Below, one piece after another: positions 48,462 through 58,778 of a stretch of 64,000 nucleotides of DNA. How positions within the stretch are numbered: position 1 is the stretch's first letter; every line of letters starts with the position of its first letter. The DNA is from Bathymodiolus brooksi (taxonomy: Eukaryota > Mollusca > Bivalvia > Mytilida > Modiolidae). The position numbers were made by a program, and so were the translations under genes. The stretch covers positions 79,473,095-79,537,094 of the forward strand of contig OY804579.1 in the NCBI GenBank assembly GCA_963680875.1, given 5' to 3'. The notes below the pieces were generated by a model. The model saw only the letters and a program-made list of their open reading frames with translations. It ran no database searches and was not told the origin of the DNA.

Positions 48462-48639
48462 TCACAATCTGCCTCTTAATGTCTTGTATAATTTTTCACA
48501 GTTCGTATAGGGTGTGAAATACAAGGCAACATAAAAGAAAAAATCACATATAAAGTTAGGAATTAAAGGCCACAATATAATACATATCACCATTGCTACA
48601 ACACCTGTAATGTGACTCTTAATCAATGGTGCAACGTCT
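48462..48639 (-). CDS. Terminal exon of an unrecognised membrane protein
   Basis: Last coding exon of the minus-strand gene. The acceptor is a T-rich tract ending in CAG (48642-48640). The first base completes an Arg codon begun in the previous exon (AG|A). The frame then stays open for 58 residues, DVAPLIKSHITGVV ... KTLRGRL, to TGA at 48464-48462. Residues about 10-42 of this exon are strongly hydrophobic (AMVICIILWPLIPNFI and FFFYVALYF), enough for one or two membrane passes, followed by a short basic tail. I do not recognise the family and give no function. Splice sites, phase agreement and protein-like composition in an AT-rich desert make this a real exon rather than chance. Confidence 0.75.
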
Positions 48640-48942
48640 CTGAAAAATTAAATATAGTAATTAGGTTTTTTTGTATTATTTGTAAATTTACAGTTCTTTT
48701 ATTTCATTAATATAGATCTAAAAGAACAAAATCTTCATACTTAGATATAACAATGAAATTGTTCTAAAGTCAGGACAACAGATTGGATATGTACTTAAAC
48801 TTCAAAGAAAATATCTTCTGAAATATCTGTACCATCGCGTCCTACATCTTGGGAAAACAATTCTCAGAACCCATCGTAGTAGATAATCCGCACCCACATA
48901 CCCGAAAATCCCTTTAAGGGTAAATTTCTGCGGATAATACTT

Positions 48943-49063
48943 ATACTATAACTAATTGACGAGTTTCATTATCAAAAATATGTTACTCATGACCAAATAA
49001 CGTTGTAACTCACTCATGCGTGACATACTTTTGATAATGAAACTCGTCAATTAGTTATAGTAT
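48943..49063. repeat. 121-bp hairpin with 41-bp arms
   Basis: 48943-48983 and the reverse complement of 49023-49063 match with one difference (arms contain TAACTAATTGACGAGTTTCA). The loop is about 39 bp. Probably a foldback MITE lying within the intron. Confidence 0.85.
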
Positions 49064-49560
49064 TTATTATATAGATTAAAAAAAATGTTTTGAATCGAAT
49101 TTAATATAAGATGAGTTTAATTGCACTATATTACATGTGTAGCGTAGGGATATACTATAATGTGTATCGCTTCAAAAAACATGGCGCCACCCACCCACGA
49201 CAATAAAATAATTAAAATGCTTACCGTGAAATATTATTTTGGTTAAATTTGATCAAAATTGAAGCGTACACGAAGCCAAATAACGTCTAATTTTTATGTT
49301 TCAAACTAGAAGTCTTCATATGACGTTGACAACGAAATGGCGTGAAATATAGCGAGAGTGAAATTAAAAACGATAATTTCACTGTGAAGTTTTTATCTAA
49401 CTCGGGAAAATTCTGTAATTCACAGCTATCTATATAATAAAAGGCTTTTAACGGAAATGTATAATTACTAAAACTAACGTTATCCTCCCTCAAGCATAGG
49501 TAACCTCAGACAATTTTGTCCTGTTCACGTCTTTTGGTTTACTAAATCCCAAAGACTTTT
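49064..49560. other. Intronic sequence, no feature recognised
   Basis: A 68-codon minus-strand frame (49287-49493) has no splice support in phase with the two exons. Confidence 0.4.
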
Positions 49561-49572
49561 AGATGATTGTGT

Positions 49573-49665
49573 TTTCCAATCTTTTGATTATGAGTGTACC
49601 TGAAGAAGGTTATTTCAGAAACGTGTTGTGCACACTAAATTTGATATTTACGTTTTTATTCTTTT
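49573..49665 (-). mobile_element. R1 copy, unexpanded, reversed
   Basis: The reverse complement reads TAGTGTGCACAACACGTTTC, then TGAAATAACCTTCTTCAGGT, then CATAATCAAAAGATTGGAAA. TGAAA and TTGGAAA flank the core at 39-bp spacing, exactly as at the edges of the big satellite. Confidence 0.75.
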
Positions 49666-49708
49666 AAAGATTACTGTTGACGTAGGGATCATACATGCAT
49701 GAATTTAA

Positions 49709-49965
49709 GGTTGGTTGGTTTATGGTGTTTTATGCCACTTTCAACAAAATTTCAGCTATATCGTAGAGGTCAGCTTTCTTGGTGGAGGAAACCGGAGTAC
49801 CCGAAGAAAACCACCAACCTGTCGTAAGTCACTGACAAACTTTATCACATCATGTTTTATCGAATACACCTCACCATGAATGGGGTTAGCGGTGATAGGC
49901 ACTGATGGCACAGGTAGTTATAAATCCAACTACCATACGATCATGGCCACGAATGCCCTTTATCA
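49709..49965 (-). mobile_element. SINE-B copy in intron
   Basis: Minus strand with head, body (plus strand GAAAACCACCAACCTGTCGT) and 3' part. The B-box region is partly deleted. The tail on its own strand is AACC repeats (plus strand GGTTGGTTGG). Confidence 0.75.
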
Positions 49966-50021
49966 AAAGGTCAAATGGAGAAAAACTAGATAACTAATAA
50001 ACTGTTATAAATTTTGCTCAC

Positions 50022-50218
50022 CTCCATCCACCAGACATGAGCCATCGAACACCAGCAGCTTCTATGATAGTCAAGGCCAAACAATTAACCAGTACAAATC
50101 TAGACGTCCAGTAATGAAGACTCAGAAACTCCCAAGCAAATTGTCCCACCAGCAGATATGGCAAAAAGAACATCTTTGTTGAGAATTCAATTTCTTGCAT
50201 TCTAGAAATAGGTTCATA
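50022..50218 (-). CDS. Internal exon of an unrecognised membrane protein
   Basis: Minus-strand exon of 197 bp. A strong T-rich acceptor ends in CAG (50221-50219) and the donor is GAG|GTGAGC at 50022/50021. The frame from the first base encodes 65 residues: YEPISRMQEIEFSTK, then hydrophobic MFFLPYLLVGQFAWEFL, then a polar stretch with HYWTSRF, then VLVNCLALTIIEAAGVRWL and a final SGGW plus the first two bases of an Arg codon. This joins in phase to 48462-48639. The joined C-terminus is 124 residues with three or four membrane segments. Upstream exons were not found in 50222-64000. A Met at position 7 (50200) could be mistaken for a start, but the acceptor argues that it is internal. Confidence 0.78.
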
Positions 50219-50221
50219 CTG

Positions 50222-51020
50222 AAAAAAAAAGATAAAATTAGTTAAACAAGGACAAAAATCACATCCCCTGATGATGAGCCATTTATCATATTATTATAAA
50301 AAGAAAGCTTAAAGTTTAATTAAACACTGATGGTCAATGACTCCATCCATATCTTTGATTTTTCTTCTCAAATGACATTTAGATTACTTGGCTTTCCAAT
50401 AGTTTGATAGATCAAAGGAGAAATGTACAAATTACCGATTTAACTACTATACCATTAGAGCCTACAGCTGTCACCAATATTATAACAAATAAAGACAGTT
50501 CATTTAGTAGATTAAAGTACAGAGTTCATCATCTTTGATATTCAACATGTATAGTTTCTGTTTGGCATCAAGATATAAACAGACAATATTATTCTGTTAT
50601 TCTAGTCAGGTGAGTGTTGACATCTTACTCATGTGTAGAAAACACTTGCATCAGACCCATTATTTCACTAAGAGGGGAGATTTGGGCCCATAAAACTAGT
50701 ATAGCCCACATTTTATTGAAGTGCCTCACAGTACCAAGCCATGAAAGTGAGTGGTCATGTATATGTAAAATGCATGGTATAGATTATGATGTTTTGATTA
50801 CCGGTAGATTTTTGGAAACTGTTCTGAAAGTGTGGTATTTCTTGTTTTTCAATTTTTAACTATTTAATAAATCTCTTTATTAATATAATTGATATCCAAT
50901 TCACTTCTACTAATCTGTACAGACAAACACATAAATTTGAGGTAACAACTCTGTGGAAGGAGGAACCATGGCTATGTATGTCAACTAAAAACAAGAGCAA
51001 GAAGAACTGTTATTTTCATC
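50222..51020. other. No exon recognised; possible retroelement end at 50614-50859
   Basis: The plus-strand frame 50614-50859 (81 codons) includes HILLKCLTVP and ends in WYFLFFNF, followed by AATAAA at about 50867. It could be a retroelement C-terminus, but no diagnostic motif is present, so I do not call a gene. Confidence 0.25.
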
Positions 51021-52024
51021 AGTTCCCCAAACTCAACATGTAAACTCCCAGTTCCCCAAACTCAACATGTAAACTCCCAGTTCTCCAAACTCAACATGTA
51101 AACTCCCAGTTCTCCAAACTCAACATGTAAACTCCCAGTTCCCCAAACTCAACATGCAAACTCCCAGTTCTCCAAACTCAACATGTAAACTCTCAGTTCC
51201 CCAAACTCAACATGTAAACTCTCAGTTCCCCAAACTCAACATGTAAACTCTCAGTTACCCAAACTCAACATGTAAACTCCCAGTTCCCCAAAGTCAACAT
51301 GTAAACTCTCAGTTCTCCAAACTCAACATGTAAACTCTCAGTTCTCCAAACTCAACATGTAAACTCTCAGTTCCCCAAACTCAACATGTAAACTCTCAGT
51401 TCCCCAAACTCAACATGTAAACTCTCAGTTCCCCAAACTCAACATGTAAACTCTCAGTTCCCCAAACTCAACATGTAAACTCTCAGTTCCCCAAACTCAA
51501 CATGTAAACTCTCAGTTCCCCAAACTCAACATGTAAACTCTCAGTTCCCCAAAGTCAACATGTAAACTCTCAGTTCCCTAAACTCAACATGTAAACTCTC
51601 AGTTCCCCAAACTAAACATGTAAACTCTCAGTTCCCCAAACTCAACATGTAAACTCTCAGTTCCCCAAAGTCAACATGTAAACTCTCAGTTCCCTAAACT
51701 CAACATGTAAACTCTCAGTTCCCCAAACTCAACATGTAAACTCTCAGTTCCCCAAACTCAACATGTAAACTCTCAGTTCCCCAAACTCAACATGTAAACT
51801 CTCAGTTCCCCAAAGTCAACATGTAAACTCTCAGCTCCCCAAACTCAACATGTAAACTCCCAGTTCCCCAAACTCAACATGTAAACTCCCAGTTCTCAAA
51901 ACTCAACATGTAAACTCCCAGTTCTCCAAACTCAACATGTAAACTCCCAGTTCTCCAAACTCAACATGTAAACTCCCAGTTCTCCAAACTCAAAATGTAA
52001 GCTCTTAGTACCCCAAACTTAAGA
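51021..52024 (+). repeat. 29-bp minisatellite, about 35 units
   Basis: Units contain AGTTCCCCAAACTCAACATG then TAAACTCTC or TAAACTCCC. The CCC form is concentrated at the two ends and the CTC form in the middle, as expected if the centre was amplified later. Variants include AGTTCTCC and AAAGTCAAC. It probably lies in an upstream intron of the minus-strand gene. Confidence 0.95.
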
Positions 52025-52537
52025 TGTAAAGTGATATTCTGAAGTAAGACCATGCACCCTATAGGCCATCATAATTTGTGTTAATACTTCTGTTATATAA
52101 TCTAGTGTTTCAACAAATATAATTGACATAACCAAATGTTTAATGGGTCTACGTAAAATACTAAGCCAAAAACCTATCAGGCTATTACATATACATGTGC
52201 TTGCATGACTCCTTAGAAGTTTAATACATATCACCTTTAAAATCTTTATTTGCTCACAAAACAATACAATATAAATACCTCTATCTTAACTTCATTTTTT
52301 TCAACAATACACATGTTGTAACTATAGATAGGTGATAAGATAATAAATAAAACTAGGCTATAAATAACCAAACATTTCAAACTCAACTTTAAAACTTCCC
52401 AAAGCCTGAATGTAAAACAAATATACAGAAAAGAAATCTAAGATTTTTTTATTTATTACTCTCAGTATGATATGAATGCTATAAAATACATAACTGTAAA
52501 TGTACATTGTCCAGTCTCTGAGAGTTTAGTTATTTAT
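52025..52537. other. No exon established
   Basis: An 81-codon minus frame (52019-52264) has a hydrophobic stretch (HLVMSIIFVETL) but poor splice sites. See the rejected list. Confidence 0.3.
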
Positions 52538-52785
52538 TTAACCAAGGTGTCGAATGCCACTTTCAACAACATTTCATTTATATCATGGCGACAAATTTTA
52601 TTGGTGGAGGAAACCGGAGTACCCGGAGAAAACCACCAATCTGCAGCAAGTTACTGACAAACTTTATCACATAATGTTGTATCGCCTGAGTGAGATTCGA
52701 ACTCACAGCATTAGTGGTGACAGTCACTGATTGCACAGGTAGTTCAGTTGTAAATCAAAATACCATACAAAAACAACAACCCTTT
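52538..52785 (-). mobile_element. SINE-B copy
   Basis: Minus strand with body (plus strand GAGAAAACCACCAATCTGCA), B-box-like GTGAGTTCGAATCTC and a partly degraded head. Confidence 0.75.
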
Positions 52786-53261
52786 TATCTAACCAGGATT
52801 CTATTAAAAAAAAAATTGAACACCAAATAGACTGCGTTGAAATTAAAAAGTAAACCTTTTTTCCATTTATTTTATTGAAAACTGAAAAAAATCATTCTGT
52901 GGTTACTCAAATATCTCGTTTATTTAGAAAGTGGGAAAATGGCAATGGATGAAAAAAAAACTCTATCAGTAGCACAAGATTTTTAACGGATTCAACTACA
53001 AAAAGGAACAAAAAAGAATCAACATAGGGCACCAGCATGACCTTTAGTTGGAGTTAATGGACATTCTTATGGTTCTCCGATCAAGAGAAACAAATAACCA
53101 TATTCCGTACCCTTTTCTATTTTGGTATTTGCTTGTACAAAGTTTTCCTTTAAACTTCTTCAACGGATGGTAATACATAGAATCATATTTTATCGAAATA
53201 TATATGAATTCCTAAAGAAAAAGGTGTAAACATTGATACAGATTTCTTTTATATGCACATG
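52786..53261. other. No gene recognised
   Basis: AT-rich, no coding signal. Confidence 0.4.
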
Positions 53262-53521
53262 CTTGCCTATCCATCCTTGTCAGCTGTAAGTTATCTGGAT
53301 CAAAATTAATTACCATGTAGGTCATGCCTAATTTGTGATAATAGCACGATTTTCAGATGTTCAATGCTTAAACAAAGCATGTCCTTAAACTGCCAGAAAA
53401 TGACAGATAACAATTACCAAATCTTGCCTATTTATCTATTCATGCCAGCATATTTATCTGGGTCAAAGATAATTAGGTAGGTCATGATTTGTGATAATAG
53501 CACGATTTTCAGATTTTCAAC
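53262..53521 (+). repeat. Diverged direct duplication, about 161 bp
   Basis: CTTGCCTAT at 53262 and CTTGCCTAT at 53423 begin two copies that share TTATCTGG, TAGGTCATG and TTGTGATAATAGCACGATTT. Non-coding. Confidence 0.65.
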
Positions 53522-54361
53522 TGATCATGTCATAAAACTTTTATTTATTTGTTTGTCTCTTCAATTCTAAAACTAATCATGTTTTACTGCAAGAGAATTC
53601 GAATGACAGACAAAAATAATCCAAAAGAGAAGACTCCATCCCTTTAAAACCGTTTGGATACATGTTATAATCTTGGTACACTCGATAGCCTTATGTAATA
53701 TCATTCTTATTTCACATATCAATAAATATGATAATGATATAATAATAGAAGGAAAGTTACATGGTGCAAAATATGTCTTATCAAAATTAATTTGCTAAAT
53801 TTGCCAGAAAAGTGTGCTATTTTGCTTTTAAATAAACATTATAGCAGACTTCAAGTCTGTTTCAGACAATAGTTAACATTTCAACCTTTACACAAGATAT
53901 ATACCACCTCCTGAGGTAACTATAGATAAAACTTAACCTCTATCATCTGTTTAAGTCAAGAACTCTTCAGGTTAAGCACCTCATTACTGCTCGTCAAGTC
54001 AGCCTAACTTCAACATAGCTTCAACATTTCACATAATATTATGCGTCATCATCCTACAGCTTTAACTACAGAGTGCTCCCTTAGCGTCCTGCATTCATTT
54101 ACACTCCATGTTTAATCAGATAAGTAAAACTATTAGTGCTCCGTCATAACGTTTCACCACGATTTCTGAGGTCAAGTAATTGCAGTGCATACTACTTAAC
54201 AAATACCAAGCCACAGATAGCTGATATTCCCAGGGAATTAAACGGTACCTCCCACCATAGGTTCATTAGGTACAAATCAATAGATCGTGTGGTAATTGAA
54301 AGTCATATATTTTTGAATTTCTTCAATCTAGAAAATATTCAACAACCAACATTTACAGAGG
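53522..54361. other. No gene recognised
   Basis: The 113-codon plus frame 54136-54477 runs from unique sequence into SINE-B and shows no protein family signal. Confidence 0.4.
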
Positions 54362-54622
54362 CATATGGTAGTTGGATCTATAACTACCTATGCAATCAGT
54401 GCCTATCACCAATAACGTTGTGCATTCGAATCACGTTCATGGCGAGGTGTAGCGGTACTCGATACAACATTATGTGATCAAGTTTGTCAGTCACTTGTGA
54501 CAGGTCAGTGGTTTTCTCCGGGTACTCCGGCTTCCTCCACCAATAAAACTGACCACCACGATATAACTGAAATATTGTTGAAAGTGGCATTAAACACCAT
54601 AACCCTAATCCTAACCCTCATT
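54362..54622 (+). mobile_element. SINE-B copy with CCTAA-type tail
   Basis: Plus strand: head ATGGTAGTTGGATCTATAAC, B-box-like GTGCATTCGAATCACG, body AGTGGTTTTCTCCGGGTACT, 3' part ATATAACTGAAATATTGTTG, then tail CATAACCCTAATCCTAACCC. Confidence 0.78.
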
Positions 54623-54637
54623 TTCCTATAGTGACCT

Positions 54638-54895
54638 ATCCTAAATCAATGTTCTGGGGTGACAAACATCTTAGATTTTCAATCAACACATACAAAAAAA
54701 ACACTCCCAGATATTTGGTAGAGGGCCATCCAAGGAACGTTCCAGTCAAATTTCAAATAAGAATAATTTTATCATATAGTTTTCCTATAGTGTTACATCA
54801 ATTTGCTCCAGCGATCTCAGAGCAAATGATTAAAATGTGACAAGCTAATGGTCTAAGTCATTGACAACAACGGACCAAAAGTGATGACAATACCT
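54638..54895 (+). repeat. Decayed dispersed repeat
   Basis: GGCCATCCAAGGAACGTTCC and the following TCAAATTTCAAA resemble a repeat I recall as common in mussels (block near CCATACAAGGAACAT). Only one copy is in this window. Confidence 0.3.
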
Positions 54896-55327
54896 CACAT
54901 AGATATTTGGTCCAGATAACCAAAACTAAAAAGATGGTTTTTTTCCAAAATAATTTTCAGATAAATCTACTAATGATGAATATAGGTTTCTTCATAAATA
55001 TATTATATATATAGACATAAGCCACAACATTTAACGATCAACAAGATCGCAAAAAAAAAAAACACCAACCACAACCATATCGTTTCCTACTTTACTGTAA
55101 AGATAATTGCTATTCACATATTTACAGTTTATTTATTACTTATCTCAATTTGATAAGTGAGTTCAATCAGTTTAGCTTGACGGAAAATCTTTGTTGTAAC
55201 TTGTATTTAAGAATTAACTGTCTATGTTTAATTGGCAAAGCAAATATAAAATTCAGTACACAGCCAGTACAAAATACAGTCATAATGAAAGTAACAGCTA
55301 CTATATTGATAATATTAATATCACAAG

Positions 55328-55510
55328 CTGTTATGTAACTTTCAAAATCAACAACATTCTCAAGACATCGAACAAAAGTTTTAATAGTTAATTGTTTTCA
55401 CTTCGATCAGTTCATCATAAACTGTTATGTAACTTTCAAATCAACAACATTCTCAGACATCGAACAAAAGTTTTAATAGTTAATTGTTTTCACTTGGATC
55501 AGTTATGACT
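55328..55510 (+). repeat. Direct tandem duplication, about 95 bp
   Basis: CTGTTATGTAACTTTCAAA starts at 55328 and 55424. The copies differ by two 1-bp deletions and few substitutions. Non-coding. Confidence 0.85.
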
Positions 55511-55774
55511 TTATTAGAAGAAACAGAATCACTGATATATACAGGTTTGAATTAAATTAGCTATGTCTTGAGGGAAGCCAAGATAAAGATAGAGGTAGAT
55601 TACTTTTTAACTTGTGTCTCCATCTATTCATTATGAACCCATCACTTCATCTCTCTGTGGATGTTAGAAAGTTAATCTAATATTCCCTACCCATACTATC
55701 AATCTGTCAACATATATGAAATATCAGGATAAAAATATCAGCTTTCCATTCAATATTTGTAGTAAGCTTATTTC

Positions 55775-56330
55775 ATGGTCTACAGAATTTGACTCTGTCT
55801 TGGGAGTAAACACAAACAACCTTTAATTGACCTGTCAATTTCTTTCTACATTAAGAATTTAATCATTAAAAACAAAAACAATCCTAATTTTTTTTATTTA
55901 AAAAAAAAATGTGAGGAAATCGTATGTAGATTCACCAAGCAATAAATAGATTCTAAACTATATATTTGATGGTCTACAAAATTTGACTTGACATGGGAGT
56001 AAAGAAACCTCAAAAGACCTACATTAAAGGATTTAATCAATAAAAACAAATAATCCTATTTTTTTAATTTAAAAAAATCTTATATAATATAGATTCACCA
56101 AGCAATAAATAGATTTCAAACTAGAGTATTTTATGGTCTACAAAATATGACTTGTCTTGGGAGTAAACAAACCTGAAACAACCATTGGTTTAAGAGCACT
56201 AAAGTTAGGACTCATGTTGATCTGTTGTCTATGTATATATATATCGACTCTAAATAAAATTTACTTACTTACTTACTTACCTACATTAAAGATTTCATTA
56301 TTTTAAAAAAAAATACAATTCTAAAATTTT
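55775..56330 (+). repeat. Tandem repeat of 164-194 bp, third copy split by a retroposon
   Basis: ATGGTCTACA starts units at 55775, 55969 and 56133, each followed by TTGACT or ATGACT and GGGAGTAAA. Units 1 and 2 contain CTACATTAA and GATTCACCAAGCAATAAATA. Unit 3 is interrupted and resumes at about 56281 (CTACATTAAAGATTTCATTA). Confidence 0.75.
56172..56280 (+). mobile_element. Retroposon 3' end with TTAC tail
   Basis: Ends TCGACTCTAAATAAAATTTA followed by repeated CTTA, a 3' structure typical of non-LTR retroposons with a microsatellite tail. It lies inside the third unit of the tandem repeat. Only the last 100 bp or so is present. Confidence 0.55.
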
Positions 56331-56384
56331 GACTGCAAATAATTTTACTACTGTATTTTTTTTGTATTATTGAATACAGTACAT

Positions 56385-56490
56385 AGTCTCCCACATATAA
56401 GCTTAAGGACACTCCTTTCTGCCATGAAAAAGTGGCCTTACTTAAAAGGTGGCCTCTCTTGAGGAGGCAGGTTAGTAGTATTGTACAATC
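56385..56490. mobile_element. Possible Tigger-like fragment
   Basis: AAAAGGTGGCCTCTCTTGAG and AAGTGGCCTTACTTAAAAGG resemble motifs in 47815-47968. No termini. Confidence 0.25.
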
Positions 56491-56696
56491 TACTGTTTGT
56501 ACTCTAGAAGTAATTTAAGACAATCTGGGGTCATGTTTTCAGAGGTATCCTAACAAAGTTATGTCTTAAAATATGTCTTAGAATCAATTTTAGGAACTGT
56601 CTAATACATGTATGACCATCATAGGATATGTCTTAGGATTTGTATTAAAGCTGTCTTAGTACAATCCTATAACTGTCAAGCTCATTGATCTAGAAC

Positions 56697-56800
56697 AAAA
56701 TGGACCTCATCATCATCTCATTGAAAATTAACTTGCTCTCGTCATGATATAGCTGGAAAAATTGCTGAGTTGGCGTTAAACAACAATCACTCACTCACTC
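56697..56800 (+). mobile_element. SINE-A, 3' fragment
   Basis: 5'-truncated copy: TTGCTCTCGTCATGATATAG, GTTGGCGTTAAACAACAATC and a CACT tail. Confidence 0.75.
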
Positions 56801-56943
56801 CCCTATAACTGTCCTAAACTATATATACATGTGTATATGTATTTAAATAAGTAATATTTTAGGTCATGTCATAACTTGAGACAAGGTTGATGACCACACT
56901 TAAGACTAAGAATCCAGATAAGTTGTATGACCAATCAAAGAGT

Positions 56944-57000
56944 TAGTAAGTGGTTGTTGTTTAACACTAAATGAACAAACATCAGCTATATCATGGTGAT
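56944..57000 (-). mobile_element. SINE-A, 3' fragment
   Basis: Plus strand GTGGTTGTTGTTTAACACTA and CATCAGCTATATCATGGTGA match the tail and 3' part in reverse. A 70-codon frame that starts here is not a gene. Confidence 0.6.
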
Positions 57001-57390
57001 CAACCTGAGAAATGTCTTGGTCTTAAAACACTTTCCAAAACATGGCATCTGATGATGAAGATGATGGAATCACAAACTTTTGTACATGGTATTACAACAA
57101 TTAAGTTGTCTATGAAATACTCAATCATTCTGGCTAAAGACAAATACTCTCTCCAGATGATGACGGATGTCATATCAAAATAACAAGAGGCTTTATATTA
57201 GGGGCTAAACAACATCTAACATCTTGTACAGAGAAAGCCCACCCATAGGCAAAGTAAGATTCCTCCTCCCTACTGAAAGTCAGAGAGATTTTTTTCAGAT
57301 TAATTAAATCCATCTCCTTTCTTTTTATATATTTTATCAATTGAAAATCACATAAAAAAATAATGTAATTATCGATTATCCTTCAGACAT

Positions 57391-57645
57391 AGGGGCCTTT
57401 GTGGCCATAATTGTATGGTAGTTGGATTTATAACTACCTATATCATTGCCTATCGAATCCCACTCAGGCGAGGTGTACTCGATTCAACATTAAATGATAA
57501 AGTTTGTCAGTGACTTGCGACAGGTCTGTGGTTTTCTCCGAGTACTCCGGTTTCCTCCACTGATAAAACTGGCCGCCACGATATAACTGAAATATTGTTG
57601 AAAGTGGAGTTAAACACCATAACTCTCACCCTAACCCTACAGACA
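57391..57645 (+). mobile_element. SINE-B copy with CCTAA-type tail
   Basis: Plus strand: GGGGCCTTTGTGGCCATAAT head, TATGGTAGTTGGATTTATAA, body GTGGTTTTCTCCGAGTACTC, 3' part and tail CACCCTAACCCT. The B-box region is shortened (CTATCGAATCCC). Confidence 0.78.
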
Positions 57646-57649
57646 TAGG

Positions 57650-57785
57650 TTACATTAGCCGATTTTGGCTATCCAGTTTATGCCCATTGCATTTCCTGCT
57701 GCAAATCACTTTCCAATCTTTTGACTATGAGTGTACCTGATGAAGGTTATTAAAGAAATGTGCACTAAATATTGATACAATGATT
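57650..57785 (-). mobile_element. R1 copy with right-hand extension
   Basis: The reverse complement gives AGTGCACATTTCTTTAATAA, CCTTCATCAGGTACACTCAT, AGTCAAAAGATTGGAAAG, then an extension with GGATAGCCAAAATCGGCTAA, also seen at 35205-35225. This is the closest single-copy relative of the satellite unit together with its neighbours. Confidence 0.78.
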
Positions 57786-58525
57786 TTTTGAGAGCTTGCC
57801 ATCCATATATCCACTCCTATCGTATAAAATCCTACAATTTGAAAAAAATGCCTACAAACTTTTATTAATTAGTTATAGTAGAAATCACTGTTCTGGACCC
57901 TCTTAATAATGACCTCTGTAGTATATTTCTACGAAAGATATTTATGACTAACATAAACTACAATTTTAAGACAGGATGATGGATGATATAATAATACAGA
58001 AGACAATTTCGTAGAATTTTAAGCAGATGACGTGGATTTTTGTTTCAAATGTGACTTAATTTTCTATACATCTGCAATAAACAAGTTTTTTCTCTAATAG
58101 TTCAAACAAAATATTTATGCCATATATATAGACCTTCTATTTTTCACCAATAATTTTTTTTTCTCAATGTGTTCTGATGAATATTATTTTGTGTATTTTT
58201 TTATCTATCATGTATGAATATTATGTCATTTGTATTTATAACACTTTTCTATATTAAAATAAACAATTACAAAAAATTTAAAAGTTTTTTAAAAAAATTA
58301 AAAAATTAAAAATTATAAGCAACAAGTTATTTTGGCATCTCTATTTACTAAAAGGAGTTTATCTTCATAAATGTAGCTTGTCAAAACATAGGTGATACTC
58401 TTATAAAAACTGGTTTTACTACATGTATGTGTATTCATATGACAATATGGAAATACATGTAGTTTATAAAGATATACATCATGTACAAATAAAAGTGATT
58501 TTGTGATGTGTATGCACATAGCACA
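57786..58525. other. No gene recognised
   Basis: AT-rich; a 91-codon minus frame (58313-58588) enters the adjacent MITE and has no family signal. Confidence 0.4.
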
Positions 58526-58778
58526 TAGTCGGATCCAGGGGGTGGGGGTGTTCAGGGGTCGGCACCCATTATAGACTGGCAAAAACATGCTTTAACAGAA
58601 AAAATTTATTTCCAATTTGTCCTTGTCATTTTTCTTTTCACCATGTTTTGTCAGTTTCACTTTGAATTACACCTTAGTATCTTTTGATTTTTCTTAAAAC
58701 AAACTGCTTTGCAATCCGATATTTTTCACCAAAAAAAAATGGGTTCCCCCTTATGGAAATGTCTGGATCCGCCTCTGA
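58526..58778. mobile_element. MITE-4, about 253 bp
   Basis: Left end TAGTCGGATCCAGGGGGTGG and the reverse complement of the right end, CAGAGGCGGATCCAGACATT, share GGCGGATCCAG-type termini, then G-rich stretches. The interior has no ORF. Animal MITEs with GGCGGATCCAGG ends are familiar from memory. Confidence 0.65.

Larger units (their letters stand above)
48640..50021 (-). other. Intron between the two coding exons, 1382 bp
   Basis: Starts GTGAGC at 50021-50016 and ends TTTTTCAG at 48640. Phase 2: two bases of the codon are in the upstream exon. It holds a long inverted repeat (48943-49063), an R1 copy and a SINE-B. Confidence 0.7.

Noticed and set aside
52019..52264. Upstream exon of the membrane-protein gene
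   Set aside because: The minus-strand frame looks hydrophobic, but the acceptor has no pyrimidine tract and no good donor in the needed phase was found. It stays an unproven possibility.
54136..54477. 113-codon plus-strand ORF
   Set aside because: It runs from unique AT-rich sequence into a SINE-B head and has no family signal.
57200..57290. Minus-strand exon after a good acceptor (plus strand CTGAAAGTCAGAGAG)
   Set aside because: The pyrimidine tract and a 33-codon frame (ESYFAYGWAF) look attractive, but no consensus donor follows and continuity with 50218 cannot be shown.
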